From Methanomicrobiales archaeon (GTDB lineage: Archaea; Halobacteriota; Methanomicrobia; Methanomicrobiales; Methanospirillaceae): 56,145 bases of DNA. The notes below the pieces were generated by a model, which ran no database searches, had not been told where the DNA came from, and worked only from the letters and a program-made list of their open reading frames with translations. The position numbers and the translations under genes were made by a program. Location of the stretch: positions 1 to 56,145 of the forward strand of contig JANYKQ010000060.1 of assembly GCA_025358115.1 (NCBI GenBank). Direction: 5' to 3'. Shown in pieces: positions 17,114 to 26,025 of this stretch (its first letter is position 1; every line of letters starts with the position of its first letter).

Positions 17114-17355
17114 GGATTCACCCCATTATCCTTCACGGTATGAAGCCGGCCGGCATGCTTTGGATGGAGAGCCTGAATAATCGACAATACAAATACATAT
17201 TTTCTCCCCGGTTATATGAGTGCTTTGGTGCGTTGTGCCGGAGATTTTCCCGGGCTGCCGGGTATTTATACCCGTCGGGGTGCGGAAAAATCCACCCTGT
17301 CTGACGGGTGAGTGTCAAGGATTTTTTGGTTCATAGTTAAAAAAAATGGGAAGTT

Positions 17356-17976
17356 ATGAGAAAAGATTCCGAAGCCTGGGATAAGGATTATTCCCGGAGG
17401 GGAGCTCTCTGGAGTGGTACTGTGCATCACCTGCCCGCGTTACCTCCCGGTTCACGGGTGCTGGAACTGGGTTGCGGTAACGGGAAGTCCTTGACCGTCA
17501 TGTGCCAGCGTCACTGGGAGGTGACTGCCGTAGATTTTTCTCCCTGTGCAGTCCGGATGTGCAAACCTATCACTGACGCGGCTGGCAACGCGTCGGCCTG
17601 TGTAGCCGATGCAGGTAACCTGCCCTTTGTTTCCGGTCTGTTTGACGGGGTGATCGCCATTCACGTTCTTTCGCACCTGTCGTGCGGTGAACGATCCCGT
17701 GCCGCATCAGAAGCCGCCCGTCTGCTGAAAACAGGAGGGACCTTCTATTTTTCCGGCTTCTCCCTTGAAGATTTCCGGTACAATACGGGAACCGTTGTTG
17801 AGCCGGGAACGATCCGGAAAGGTCCGGGAATATGCACGCATTATTTTTCTGAACAGGAGGTTGTTGATCTCTTCAGGATCTTAACCCTCCAATCCATCAC
17901 CACAAAGCGGTGGTTCCTTCGGGTTCGCGGACAGGAGTTTCCCCGTGCTGAAATCCAGGCTACATTTACCCGGTAA
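17356..17976 (+). CDS. Class I SAM-dependent methyltransferase
   Basis: A 206-residue Rossmann-fold methyltransferase. Motif I is VLELGCGNGKSLTVM (about residues 35-49), with the acidic end of beta-2 at VTAVDFSPCAVRMC and motif post I at CVADAGNLPFVSGLFDGVIAIHVLSHL. It resembles the methyltransferase type 11 group (UbiE/small-molecule type). The substrate is not deducible. It is a single gene with GGGAAG shortly before the ATG. Confidence 0.88.
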   Translation: MRKDSEAWDKDYSRRGALWSGTVHHLPALPPGSRVLELGCGNGKSLTVMCQRHWEVTAVDFSPCAVRMCKPITDAAGNASACVADAGNLPFVSGLFDGVIAIHVLSHLSCGERSRAASEAARLLKTGGTFYFSGFSLEDFRYNTGTVVEPGTIRKGPGICTHYFSEQEVVDLFRILTLQSITTKRWFLRVRGQEFPRAEIQATFTR

Positions 17977-18037
17977 ATTGTTTTAAGATATTATATCCCG
18001 GAAAAATTCAGTCAGGTTGGATGGAACCGGTCAGAAA

Positions 18038-18047
18038 CGTTTATACT
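18038..18047 (+). promoter_or_regulatory. Putative TATA box of the PEGA protein gene
   Basis: GTTTATACTA lies about 40 nt before the ATG, with GGAG as ribosome-binding site about 8 nt before it. Pattern-based prediction. Confidence 0.4.
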
Positions 18048-18081
18048 AAAAAAAATCATTAACCCTAGACGGAGAATTATT

Positions 18082-19398
18082 ATGAAAAAACTTCTTTTTC
18101 TCGTAAGTATCGTGTGCGGCCTGTTTCTCTTGCTCTCCCCGGTGGCAAGCGCGCTGGGGGGGGACCAGGGATGGATCGAGATCCGCTGCAATGTGGATGG
18201 TGCACGGGTCTATTTCGACGGTGTGGACAAAGGTGTTATCAGCGGAGGTTCACTCACGGTCCCGGTCTATTCCACGGCTGCCCCGTACCATACCTATTCC
18301 GTTGAAAAAACCGGCTATACCTCATTTAACGGCGATCTCACTATGCCCGGACCCGGCGAGACGGTAACGGTGTATGCCACCCTTAACCCGATCGTAACTC
18401 CGGTTCCGGTAAATTACGGTTCTATCTATGTCGAATCCTCCCCCTCGGGGGCTGCCATTTATTTCAATGGCAATTACCGGGGCTATTCACCCATCACCAT
18501 CTACGATGTCTGGCCGGGCAGTTATACGATCGAAGCCCAGAAGAACGGGTATCGTTCGTATACAACCACGACCTCGGTCTCGTCCGGAACCCGGTCAAAT
18601 GTCTATTGCCCGCTCTCCCCGCTGGATACCACGGGTTCGCTCTATATCCTTTCCTCTCCCACCAACACCCGGGTGTCACTGGATGGACTGGACCGGGGGA
18701 ACACACCCCTTACGCTCAACAACCTTGCGTCCGGAACCCACATCGTGGAACTTGATCGGTCGGGCTATTATGACTGGAAGTCCACGGTTGAAGTCCCGGC
18801 CGGCGGAACAAAGACTGTCTCTGCCACGCTCAACCCGATGCCTGAAAGTACGACCGGCTGGGTCTATGTTTCGTCAAGCCCCGGTGGAGCATCCGTGATT
18901 CTCGATGGTACGAATTACGGCCAGACACCCGGCAGCGGTTCGCTCAAACTCAATAACATTGCCATTGGCGAGCATACCGTCACGCTCACCCTTTCCGGGT
19001 ACCAGACCTACACGGCAAGAGTAACGGTCTACGCCAACACTGTTTCTGAAGTCAGTGGTCTCCTTGTTCCAACCGGGCCAAAAGCCGGTGTCGGGGAACT
19101 CTCGGTCTCCTCGACTCCCGCCGGGGCAAATGTTATGGTTGACAATAATTTCGTCGGAATCACCCCGCTGAAGTTGAAGGATATATCCGTGGGAAGCCAT
19201 GTGATCACGATCGAGCTGGCCGGCTACCAGAATTATGAAGTAACAACCCAGGTGAACGCGGGTGCAACCAGCACGGTGGTTGCAGGATTGTCACCGGCCA
19301 TCCCCGTCACCCCGGCAAAGAAATCTTCTTCCCTTCCGCTGGTGGCGATTGGAGCCCTTGGCGTGATTGCACTCTTCATTGTTAAGAAAAACCAGTAA
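18082..19398 (+). CDS. Secreted/membrane-anchored protein with five PEGA repeats
   Basis: A 438-residue surface protein. It has a signal peptide (MKKLLFLVSIVCGLFLLLSP, cut near SALGG), then five PEGA-type beta repeats of about 70 residues. The repeats start GWIEIRCNVDGARVYFDG, GSIYVESSPSGAAIYFNG, GSLYILSSPTNTRVSLDG, GWVYVSSSPGGASVILDG and GELSVSSTPAGANVMVDN. A Lys/Ser spacer and a C-terminal membrane anchor with a basic end (GVIALFIVKKNQ) follow. PEGA domains bind cell-surface polysaccharide or act as structural modules in Methanomicrobiales. The repeats differ enough to show old duplication. A T-run follows its stop directly. Confidence 0.92.
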   Translation: MKKLLFLVSIVCGLFLLLSPVASALGGDQGWIEIRCNVDGARVYFDGVDKGVISGGSLTVPVYSTAAPYHTYSVEKTGYTSFNGDLTMPGPGETVTVYATLNPIVTPVPVNYGSIYVESSPSGAAIYFNGNYRGYSPITIYDVWPGSYTIEAQKNGYRSYTTTTSVSSGTRSNVYCPLSPLDTTGSLYILSSPTNTRVSLDGLDRGNTPLTLNNLASGTHIVELDRSGYYDWKSTVEVPAGGTKTVSATLNPMPESTTGWVYVSSSPGGASVILDGTNYGQTPGSGSLKLNNIAIGEHTVTLTLSGYQTYTARVTVYANTVSEVSGLLVPTGPKAGVGELSVSSTPAGANVMVDNNFVGITPLKLKDISVGSHVITIELAGYQNYEVTTQVNAGATSTVVAGLSPAIPVTPAKKSSSLPLVAIGALGVIALFIVKKNQ

Positions 19399-19401
19399 TC
19401 C

Positions 19402-19411
19402 TTTTTTTTTT
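19402..19411 (+). terminator. T-run terminator after the PEGA gene
   Basis: Ten consecutive T residues begin 4 nt after the TAA of the PEGA gene, a typical archaeal termination signal. Confidence 0.6.
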
Positions 19412-19544
19412 AATGGGCCTGATCATAAAAAAAATACCCGGCGGAATGATCCTCCTGCATGACAGGGATGTTTGTTTTTTTATGCGTTCAGGATAGTTGC
19501 TTAAAAAAAATTTTGAGATTTTTTCAATCGATCTGTTCCTGGTT

Positions 19545-20543
19545 TTATGATTTCTCCACAGGGACTGTTCCCGTTTGCAGGCTTTTGATATAATTTTGTA
19601 ACAGGTCATACTGGAGGGGATCATCTTCAGCGGTGATCACGTTCAGCGCTTCTTTGTATGCCCCGATTGCCAGCCGGCAGTTCTCATCTTTTCCTTCCAC
19701 ACCGGAGAGAATCCAGTACTCATCCCCCAGGTGGGACTGGGTATCGGCATACTGCAGGGGGAACTGTTCGGGTGTAAAGATCTTCAAAGCCTCACGATAC
19801 GCAGCAATTGCACGCTGGCAATTCCCCGTTTTCTCCTCAACCGTTCCAAGAGTCCTGTATGTATTTCCCAGGTTGCCCTGGGTAGTGGCATATTCTACCG
19901 GGTACTCCTCGGGAGTGAAGACTTCAAGAGCCGCCCTGAACGCAACAACCGCCCGCAGACAATTTCCGGTTTTATCCGTTTCGAATGCGATGGTCCAGTA
20001 GGCTTTTCCCAGTTCGGACTGCTTATGAGCATTCTCGAGAGGGAACTGCTCAGGGGTTCGGATCTCCAGCGCCTCCTGGCAGGCTTCTATTGCCAGTTGA
20101 CCGTTCTTCGCTTTCTCCTCTGAACCCGCGAGCGTCCGGTACGCTATTCCCAGGTTGTTCTTTGTCATGGCATAATCTTCGGGGGATTGCTCCCGGGTGC
20201 GGAGCTTCAGGGCATCGGTATATGCTGCAATTGCCCTGCGGCAATTTTCAACAGGGTCTTCCACTTCGGCCAGGGTACTGTACACATTTCCTAAGTTGTT
20301 CCGGACCATTGCATGTTCCCAGGGGAAAGCATCGGGGGTGAAGACCCTGAGGGCTTCTCCAAAGGCCTCAATTGCCAGTTGACAGTTCTTTGCCTTTTCC
20401 TCAGTCTCGGCAAGGGTCCCGTAGGCAGTTCCCAGGTTGGTCTGGATCTCTGCATAATCCACCGGGAACTCTTTCAGGGCATAACATTTCAGCTCTTCTA
20501 AGCAGGCCTCAATTGCTGTTCGATAATCAGAAGAAGAATCCAT
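19545..20543 (-). CDS. Tetratricopeptide-repeat protein
   Basis: A 332-residue protein made almost wholly of about 47-residue TPR-like units. Six units contain the LGxxYxTL core (NLGTAYGTLA, NLGNVYSTLA, NLGIAYRTLA, ELGKAYWTIA, NLGNTYRTLG, HLGDEYWILS). Each is followed by NCxxAIxAYxEAL and xxTPExFPxEYA linkers, and a half-unit caps each end. There is no signal peptide, so it probably acts in the cytoplasm as a protein-binding scaffold. The units are similar to one another, suggesting recent repeat expansion. It is convergent with the PEGA gene and head-on to another PEGA gene. The partner is unknown. Confidence 0.88.
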   Translation of the reverse strand: MDSSSDYRTAIEACLEELKCYALKEFPVDYAEIQTNLGTAYGTLAETEEKAKNCQLAIEAFGEALRVFTPDAFPWEHAMVRNNLGNVYSTLAEVEDPVENCRRAIAAYTDALKLRTREQSPEDYAMTKNNLGIAYRTLAGSEEKAKNGQLAIEACQEALEIRTPEQFPLENAHKQSELGKAYWTIAFETDKTGNCLRAVVAFRAALEVFTPEEYPVEYATTQGNLGNTYRTLGTVEEKTGNCQRAIAAYREALKIFTPEQFPLQYADTQSHLGDEYWILSGVEGKDENCRLAIGAYKEALNVITAEDDPLQYDLLQNYIKSLQTGTVPVEKS

Positions 20544-20720
20544 TATTTATCATTCATACCCGGTGGTTTTAAATTGCCGGATCTTTACAGCGGAATTGTG
20601 TAACATTTTTCCGTCAATTGGCACCGATTTTTTTAAAATCTGCTCAAAGTCTGCGGCAACCGTTTGCCATTGATGTGAACCGGCGTTTAGAATACCCGGC
20701 TGGAATTATTATAAAAAAAA

Positions 20721-21248
20721 TTACCGGCGCAGGAGGACAAAGAATCCCATGCCGATCGCTACTGCCACGAGAACAACCGCAGGATCAACCGGTGATTCAG
20801 GTGTGGCTGTTGGCCAGGGAGTGGGAATCCGCATTGTTGACTTCCAGACCGTCGTGACGGTTGTCACCGGTATCGTGGGGGTCTTGGTATCATCCAGGTT
20901 GTAGGAAACTTCCGTGAGCCGGGCATAAAATACGACCCGTTTGCCATCAACGATGGTGACGTTGCCCGTGTAGTCTTCGTACCCTTTCTTCCGGATGATG
21001 ACATCCCTGGTTCCTGTTTTTTCAGAGAAGTACGTAAACGCACTGGTTCCCATATTGGTGTTGTCCAGCCAGACCGTGGCTCCCTCGGGATAGGTCTCGA
21101 AATAGACACTGCCCCCGGGCCTTTCAGAAGTTGTTGTCGTTGCGACTGTTGTATTCGCAGCGCCTGCTCCCGTATCGGCTGAGGTAATGCCGGTCATGAG
21201 CATGAGGAGCAGGAAGACCATTCCGGTAAAGAAGGGAGATTGTTTCAT
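20721..21248 (-). CDS. Small PEGA-domain membrane protein
   Basis: A 175-residue protein with a signal peptide (MKQSPFFTGMVFLLLMLMTG), a Thr-rich spacer, and one PEGA domain (GGSVYFETYPEGATVWLDNT to about residue 115). A Pro/Thr/Trp spacer and a C-terminal anchor, VALVAVAIGMGFFVLLRR-like, follow. The sorting layout equals that of the larger PEGA protein at 18082-19398: single outside domain, C-terminal membrane tail and basic end. Probably cell-surface; ligand unknown. Confidence 0.85.
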   Translation of the reverse strand: MKQSPFFTGMVFLLLMLMTGITSADTGAGAANTTVATTTTSERPGGSVYFETYPEGATVWLDNTNMGTSAFTYFSEKTGTRDVIIRKKGYEDYTGNVTIVDGKRVVFYARLTEVSYNLDDTKTPTIPVTTVTTVWKSTMRIPTPWPTATPESPVDPAVVLVAVAIGMGFFVLLRR

Positions 21249-22094
21249 GCCCGTACTTCCTGAGTGGTGACCTGCCTGGATAGACCTGATGCCGGAACCG
21301 GATATTTTTTTATGCCGGGACTGCCGGCTGCCTGCCCGTATTTTGTCTGTTGCAACGTGGTAAACACTGGAGAAAAAATGGATGCGGGTATTTTTAAATT
21401 CATAGGATGGTTTTCATTATGCCATTAAATCCGCAAATTCCGGCATACGGGGATTTTACTCCGGTAAACCCCCACGATTTCCGATTTCTTTTCTTATACT
21501 GTTTTATCGTAAGACTTTCCGGGAGCAGGAAACAATGTGACACAAGTGACCCAGGACAAATGGCGAATTAGTTCAGGGGAAAAATACCGTCGGGAACGAT
21601 GGCCGGGTCCAACCTGAAAATTTCTGTCATAGCCCCCCAACCCGTGTGAAGCGGCGGGGCAGCGTTCTGTCATTTAGAACTCTTTGGCGAAAAGTACCGC
21701 TCCAACCCCCTGGTTGTTTTCCTGCCAGCATCACGGACGCTCTGGATGAAGACCATGGACAAGGTCAGGCAGAAGGTTGAGCCGGGTCCCCTGTCTGGCG
21801 ACTGAAAGGAATGAAGGAAAGGCCGGATCTCTACGGAAGAACCGTGAACGATCCGGACTTTTTTAATTTTTAAGAATATTGAGGGAACAGTGGGCTTTTT
21901 GGGCTCTGGTTCCGCTTTTTAAGCCGGTAAGAGGACGGTCCATCGAGCAGTCCATGGAAGGATGGCTTTCCCCTGCTCTTTGAAAAACACCGGATAACAT
22001 TCCCGATACACATCCTTTTTAATACTCACATCCTAACAGAAAAATACCGGGAAACCTCGGAGTAAACCCTTTTTCCTTCCAAGGGAGTATTTTT
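21249..22094. other. Gene-free region before the secreted phosphatase gene
   Basis: About 850 bases. The left end holds the promoter of the small PEGA gene. A 50-codon frame (21419-21571) starts MPLNPQIPAYGDF but lacks a ribosome-binding site. A GC-rich patch near 21635-21665 contains CCCCCCAACCCG. No RNA gene, repeat or clear remnant was recognised. The right end has AT-rich promoter sequence for the phosphatase gene. Confidence 0.5.
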
Positions 22095-23219
22095 GTGAAG
22101 TTCCAGAATACGTTCATCATTCTCATCTTCCTGGTATTCCTGGCAGGATTTGTAACTGCGGAAGAGACTGCTGCATCAGAAGACGGCATGGTATCTTCTG
22201 ACCGCTGCAGTTCCCTGTACAATCTCCAGGAAGCAAACCGCCTGCAGATCCCAGGACCCAGCATTGTTGACATCGATGAAGAGACCGGTAACATCCTGGT
22301 GAGGGGACCGCTCCCCTTGGTTGTCCGTGACGGCAGCGGCAACACGGGCGGTTGCCGGGACCAGTCGAAATGGGAGTTTTCTTACGATGGCATCAATGAG
22401 ATGGTAAAGCACGACAAGGACTTTGTCCCGGATTACCTGAAGGCGACCAGCAAGGGATCAAAACTGACTGCACAGCTCCAGAATTTCGATCTTAAGGATT
22501 ACAAGGTCATTGATATCAGCCTCCTGAATACCGACGGGAATATTAATCTGTTTGAAGCCGAGAACCGGTCATTCGGTGGCAGGCCGGCCCGGTGTTCGAT
22601 GAATATCCCGGAGGGATCCCTCAACGGGCTGCCCGCCGGCCTTGTCCAGTCCCCGGTAGCCAGCTGTGCAGCCGGCCAGGATGCATGCATCCTGCAACAG
22701 ATGAAACAGGACTCCGCAACTACCTGCAGCTATGCCAATCTTATCAGCGAAATGAACACCCTGATGAAAACAAAGGGAGAGAAAAAACTGCTGATATACT
22801 ACCACTGCCACCATGGGATGGACCGGACCGGCGGCGTCTCGATCGGATATCTCTCCACAGCGTTCCCGTCCATCAGCGTTGAAGACGCCATCACGTTTGA
22901 CAAGTATCTTGGGGAAGATCATTTCGATCCGGCCCGGGTCCGGGACAAGGAAGGCTGGCATTCGAACGATGATATGACCGCTCTTGCCCGCATGTACTGC
23001 AATGTGACAACGAATAATAATCCCAAATGCTGGGCGCCCGAACCGGCCCGGATCAATCTCCCGGGCAGCGAGACACACAGCCACCTGCCGGGACAGGCTG
23101 TTGCACCGGTTGTCACTCAGGTTCCCGCCCCGGCATCAACACCTGCACCAGCCCCGGTCCAGACACCCGTGCCAAAGGTGAGGTATAATCCAACCAAGTC
23201 CGGCACGGTGAATTTCTAA
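22095..23219 (+). CDS. Secreted tyrosine/dual-specificity-type phosphatase (CX5R)
   Basis: A 374-residue protein with a signal peptide (MKFQNTFIILIFLVFLAGFV, then TAEET). The central domain has the P-loop of cysteine phosphatases, HCHHGMDRTGG, with nucleophile C238 and R244, preceded by a strand (KKLLIYY) as in PTP/DSP folds. The DRTG form resembles phosphoinositide or phytase-like members. The C-terminus is Pro/Ala-rich (VPAPASTPAPAPVQTPV), like cell-wall spacers, without a membrane anchor. The start is GTG with AAGGGAGT upstream. Extra cysteines (DRCSS, GGCRD, ARCSM, SCAAGQDAC, TTCSY) suggest disulfides outside the cell. The catalytic motif is certain; the substrate and the extracellular role are inference. 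Confidence 0.8.
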   Translation: MKFQNTFIILIFLVFLAGFVTAEETAASEDGMVSSDRCSSLYNLQEANRLQIPGPSIVDIDEETGNILVRGPLPLVVRDGSGNTGGCRDQSKWEFSYDGINEMVKHDKDFVPDYLKATSKGSKLTAQLQNFDLKDYKVIDISLLNTDGNINLFEAENRSFGGRPARCSMNIPEGSLNGLPAGLVQSPVASCAAGQDACILQQMKQDSATTCSYANLISEMNTLMKTKGEKKLLIYYHCHHGMDRTGGVSIGYLSTAFPSISVEDAITFDKYLGEDHFDPARVRDKEGWHSNDDMTALARMYCNVTTNNNPKCWAPEPARINLPGSETHSHLPGQAVAPVVTQVPAPASTPAPAPVQTPVPKVRYNPTKSGTVNF

Positions 23220-23429
23220 AACATTTTTTTTACACCGGCCCTGGCAGGTTTTTTCGTCCGGGTCTCGTTCACGGGTCAGGATTTTTTAACCGGGACCGGC
23301 TGATTTTTTTTAAAGAGAAAGCCCGGTTGGAATTTTATTGTGCCGGGATGGGGAATTTCCGACAGGGACCCACCCGGGCCGTTGAGGTGGGATGTGACCG
23401 GAACCAGCATATCGTTTCCGGGAAACCCG

Positions 23430-23446
23430 TTCTCCGTCGGAGAACA
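23430..23446. repeat. Perfect palindrome GTTCTCCGTCGGAGAAC
   Basis: Eight-base arms around a single T, followed closely by CCCCCTCAATGAGGG and, near 23500, CCCTCCGGGAGGG. These are three consecutive hairpin-forming elements within 90 bases. No T-run follows the first two. Confidence 0.7.
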
Positions 23447-24330
23447 GCCCCCTCAATGAGGGTCTCCGAAACCAGCCCATTTCAGCCTCCGTTTACCCCC
23501 TCCGGGAGGGTTAGCATACCGCATTTTCGAAAAAGCATCCCCCTTTTTTTCAGAGAAGCCTAAAATGCACCCCATTTGGCTTATATCCGGGTCAGGCGGG
23601 CTCCGAAATATACCTCTTTAGACCGCTTTGGATTGACGATCTCCCATTAACCTGTATTTCTGGAGAAGGCTGAAGGAACCCCCTGTTCTGCGGATCTGCC
23701 TCCGACAGTGAAAGGATATTCTCCGTCGTTGAATGTCAGGTAGCCAGAGCACCCCATGACGGTATTGTCGGAGAGGCAGACCCGGGAATAGTTCTGGGAG
23801 GGAAATGACACTCTCCGACGGTGGAGTCTTGCCCCGGCACCTGCCATTTCGCGAATTTATTGCAAAAAACGGTACACTTTTACACACATTTTTCAGAAAC
23901 GCATTTTGCTGGGGATTCTGGCCAAACGGAGCGTTTTAAGTGGCGCTAAAGAAACCCTAATGGATGCTTTTGGGAGGCAAATCCAGAAGGGTGTGGGGGG
24001 GTAGGAGGGTCAAAGGGAAAAGAAGGGCTGTTTTGGGGGCCGGAACGAAGGGGACTTACGTCAGACATCGACGTTAATTTCGTGATATCGACCGGACCCC
24101 CTGTTCATACAATTCTTCCAGGAGTTTTTGATCAAAGAGGGGGTGATCTTCACCAAAACGGGGTTCAGTTTGGGCTCGGTTTGGGAATTTTAGGGAAACA
24201 GAGGCCGTAGCGAGGCCGGATTGGGGGTGGAGTGAACTTGCGTTCTCAGGAAGAGTCACAGCCCGGTATCCATGATGGTAACGGGTGAGCAGCTGGATCA
24301 GATTTTGCTTCAGCGCCCGGGAAATTTCCC

Positions 24331-24560
24331 CGGAACATTTTGAATAAGTTTTACCGGAAATTTTTGCAGCGGAATTTTAAAAAAAATAATTTGGTATTGC
24401 AGCCGCCAGGTCCCGAAAGTTTTCACGAATATTTTTTAAAAAACGTTTTGATGAATTTCTTTTCCGGGCCGGAAAAATTTCCCCTGAAAATATGTTAAGT
24501 GGAATGAGCCAGGAACCTTTTGAAAAATTTGGCGGAAATTTTTTGCAGCGGGTTTTTTTT
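24331..24560. repeat. Two diverged copies of a ~50-bp AT-rich repeat
   Basis: Copy 1 (24331-24385) and copy 2 (24511-24560) share GGAAC-CTTTTGAA-AA-TTT, then CGGAAATTTTTGCAGCGG with one extra T in copy 2, then a T/A-rich end. They are direct repeats about 180 bases apart. No function is known. Confidence 0.6.
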
Positions 24561-24744
24561 TACAATGTTTTTGGGATAGCAGGAGAGAGCGGACAAGAGC
24601 CGTCGATGTCCGGAACCTGAACTATTATTGAGCAATGGAAGATCAACGCAGTTCACTGGTTGTGAGAAAATTGAGATATGACGATCGGACCAAAAAAAGA
24701 AGGCTGGGATTTTGGACATACGGCAAAAAAAGTATCCGGTCTTT

Positions 24745-25386
24745 TCAGGAATTTTCCCCCTCCTTCTGGAAGGCATACCAGGAATAGACAACCGTGACAA
24801 GGGCGGTCAGAAGCGCCGGGACCAGGATGAACCAGATGGCAAAAGCCGGGAATAGTGCACCGGCACAGCTGACGATGCCGGCAATTTTGAATAATTTTCC
24901 GCCGAGTTTATGGGTCTTTTTCCAGACCATTGCGCTGCTGAGTGTCCAGGGAGTCCGGATCCCGGCAAACCAGTTCGGTTCAACCCTTTCGAGGAAAAAC
25001 CCGATATAGATGAAGAGGAGCCCCAGGAGAACCGGCATCACCAGGTTCATGCTGATGGGGTAGCTGAGGCTCCAGAGGATGATCTGGCACTGGACAGCCA
25101 GCATGAACCCCACAAACACCAAGATGAAGCCATCGTACCAGTTCCGGAACGCGGCATAATTTTTCCGGAGCGGATCGACCCGGGGAAGAAACATCAGCAG
25201 CGCCACCAGCGCAACCATGATGACCGGGACAAGCCCGATGCCCGCGAGTTTTCCCATCGTACCGTCAGGAACACCCGCCGCGTTCCAGTGCGACACCACG
25301 GTGTCCGGGAGCTGCGGGTACACGGCAAGCGAGACAGTAAACGTGAGGATGAGACCGGCAATGATTGCGATCCGGATCAGGTTCAT
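24745..25386 (-). CDS. SdpI-family / DUF1648 membrane protein
   Basis: A 213-residue membrane protein with about six hydrophobic segments. The N-terminal segment followed by YPQLPDTVVSHWNAAGVPDG is the DUF1648 signature. The C-terminal half, with NWFAGIRTPWTLSSAMVWKKTHKLGGKLF split over two helices, is the SdpI signature (GIRTPWTL, W-TH). SdpI proteins confer immunity to peptide toxins in Bacillus, but most archaeal members are uncharacterised. The ATG at 25386 (MNLIRIAII) is chosen because the family begins there; an open extension to 25503 is not hydrophobic and lacks homology. It is divergent from the small membrane protein at 25570. Confidence 0.85.
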   Translation of the reverse strand: MNLIRIAIIAGLILTFTVSLAVYPQLPDTVVSHWNAAGVPDGTMGKLAGIGLVPVIMVALVALLMFLPRVDPLRKNYAAFRNWYDGFILVFVGFMLAVQCQIILWSLSYPISMNLVMPVLLGLLFIYIGFFLERVEPNWFAGIRTPWTLSSAMVWKKTHKLGGKLFKIAGIVSCAGALFPAFAIWFILVPALLTALVTVVYSWYAFQKEGENS

Positions 25387-25569
25387 GAAGGTAAGGTAGA
25401 GTCTGGAGGGTAAAAAAATTGATGGTCTTTTTCCCTCATGGGCCGGTTTTTTTCCAGCAGCCCAATGACATATTCTTTCCGTGCGAATTATTGTCGTAAC
25501 CATTCTGGAAGGGAACAGATAACCAGGTCTTTAAACGAGCGTACCTATTGTAGTCTGGAAGGTACCCTG

Positions 25570-25764
25570 ATGCTGAAGAAGTTCAACTTACCCCTGATGG
25601 TATCCCTCCTCGCACTTCTGGAGGGACTGGTTATCTACCTCAACCTGGTGGTCCATCCTGACAATCAGCCCGGCCTCACCATCGTTATCGTTATTCTTTT
25701 TACCATCGCAAGTGGTGTCGGTGTCTGGTACCGGACCCGGGTTCTTGGCATGGAAATCTCCTGA
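25570..25764 (+). CDS. Small two-TM membrane protein
   Basis: A 64-residue protein with two hydrophobic helices: LPLMVSLLALLEGLVIYLNL and LTIVIVILFTIASGVGVWY, joined by VVHPDNQPG. GGAAGGT precedes the ATG. The frame is open upstream but not hydrophobic or conserved-looking there. It is divergent from the SdpI-like gene, with 183 bases between the starts. It is not recognised as a named family. Confidence 0.6.
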   Translation: MLKKFNLPLMVSLLALLEGLVIYLNLVVHPDNQPGLTIVIVILFTIASGVGVWYRTRVLGMEIS

Positions 25765-26025
25765 CGAATGCATGGAGAGGATTACAAGGATTTTTTTCGG
25801 GAAAATTTTTGAAATTTTTTGTCGGACTTTACAGATTCTTTTTGATCGCGATCAGTTGAGTCGATTTTATTTTTCAGATCGCGAAAATGATAGCGTTTGA
25901 AATTTTTAAAGGTGAAAGTGGGGTCAGTCACGGATTTTAGATCGCGATCTGATTTTCAATCGATTGTTTCAATAATTCGTTAAAACGATAAAAATTATAC
26001 AAAAAGAAAATCCCGGTAATCCCCC
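25765..26025. repeat. AT-rich spacer with repeated GATCGCGATC palindromes
   Basis: GATCGCGATC at 25844-25853, GATCGCGA at 25877-25884 and AGATCGCGATCT at 25939-25950 lie within 110 bases of otherwise AT-rich sequence, downstream of both flanking genes. No gene is seen. Confidence 0.6.

Larger units (their letters stand above)
23220..24744. other. 1.5-kb region without a convincing gene, rich in hairpins
   Basis: No frame here has a good start, ribosome-binding site and family match. The left third has several perfect or near-perfect hairpins. The CTCCGAC/GTCGGAG word recurs at 23420-23830. A minus-strand frame without a start is open from about 24379 to 24074 and reads like protein (ALKQNLIQLLTRYHHGYRAV), possibly a gene remnant. 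Two related AT-rich stretches of about 50 bases lie at 24331-24385 and 24511-24560. It looks like decayed or non-coding accessory DNA. Confidence 0.5.

Noticed and set aside
21419-21571. 50-codon + strand frame in the gap before the phosphatase gene
   Set aside because: No ribosome-binding site, no recognisable features, length within chance.
23647-23847. Minus-strand frame reading LSDNTVMGCSGYLTFNDG
   Set aside because: Protein-like in part, but it overlaps other frames and has no supported start or homologue.
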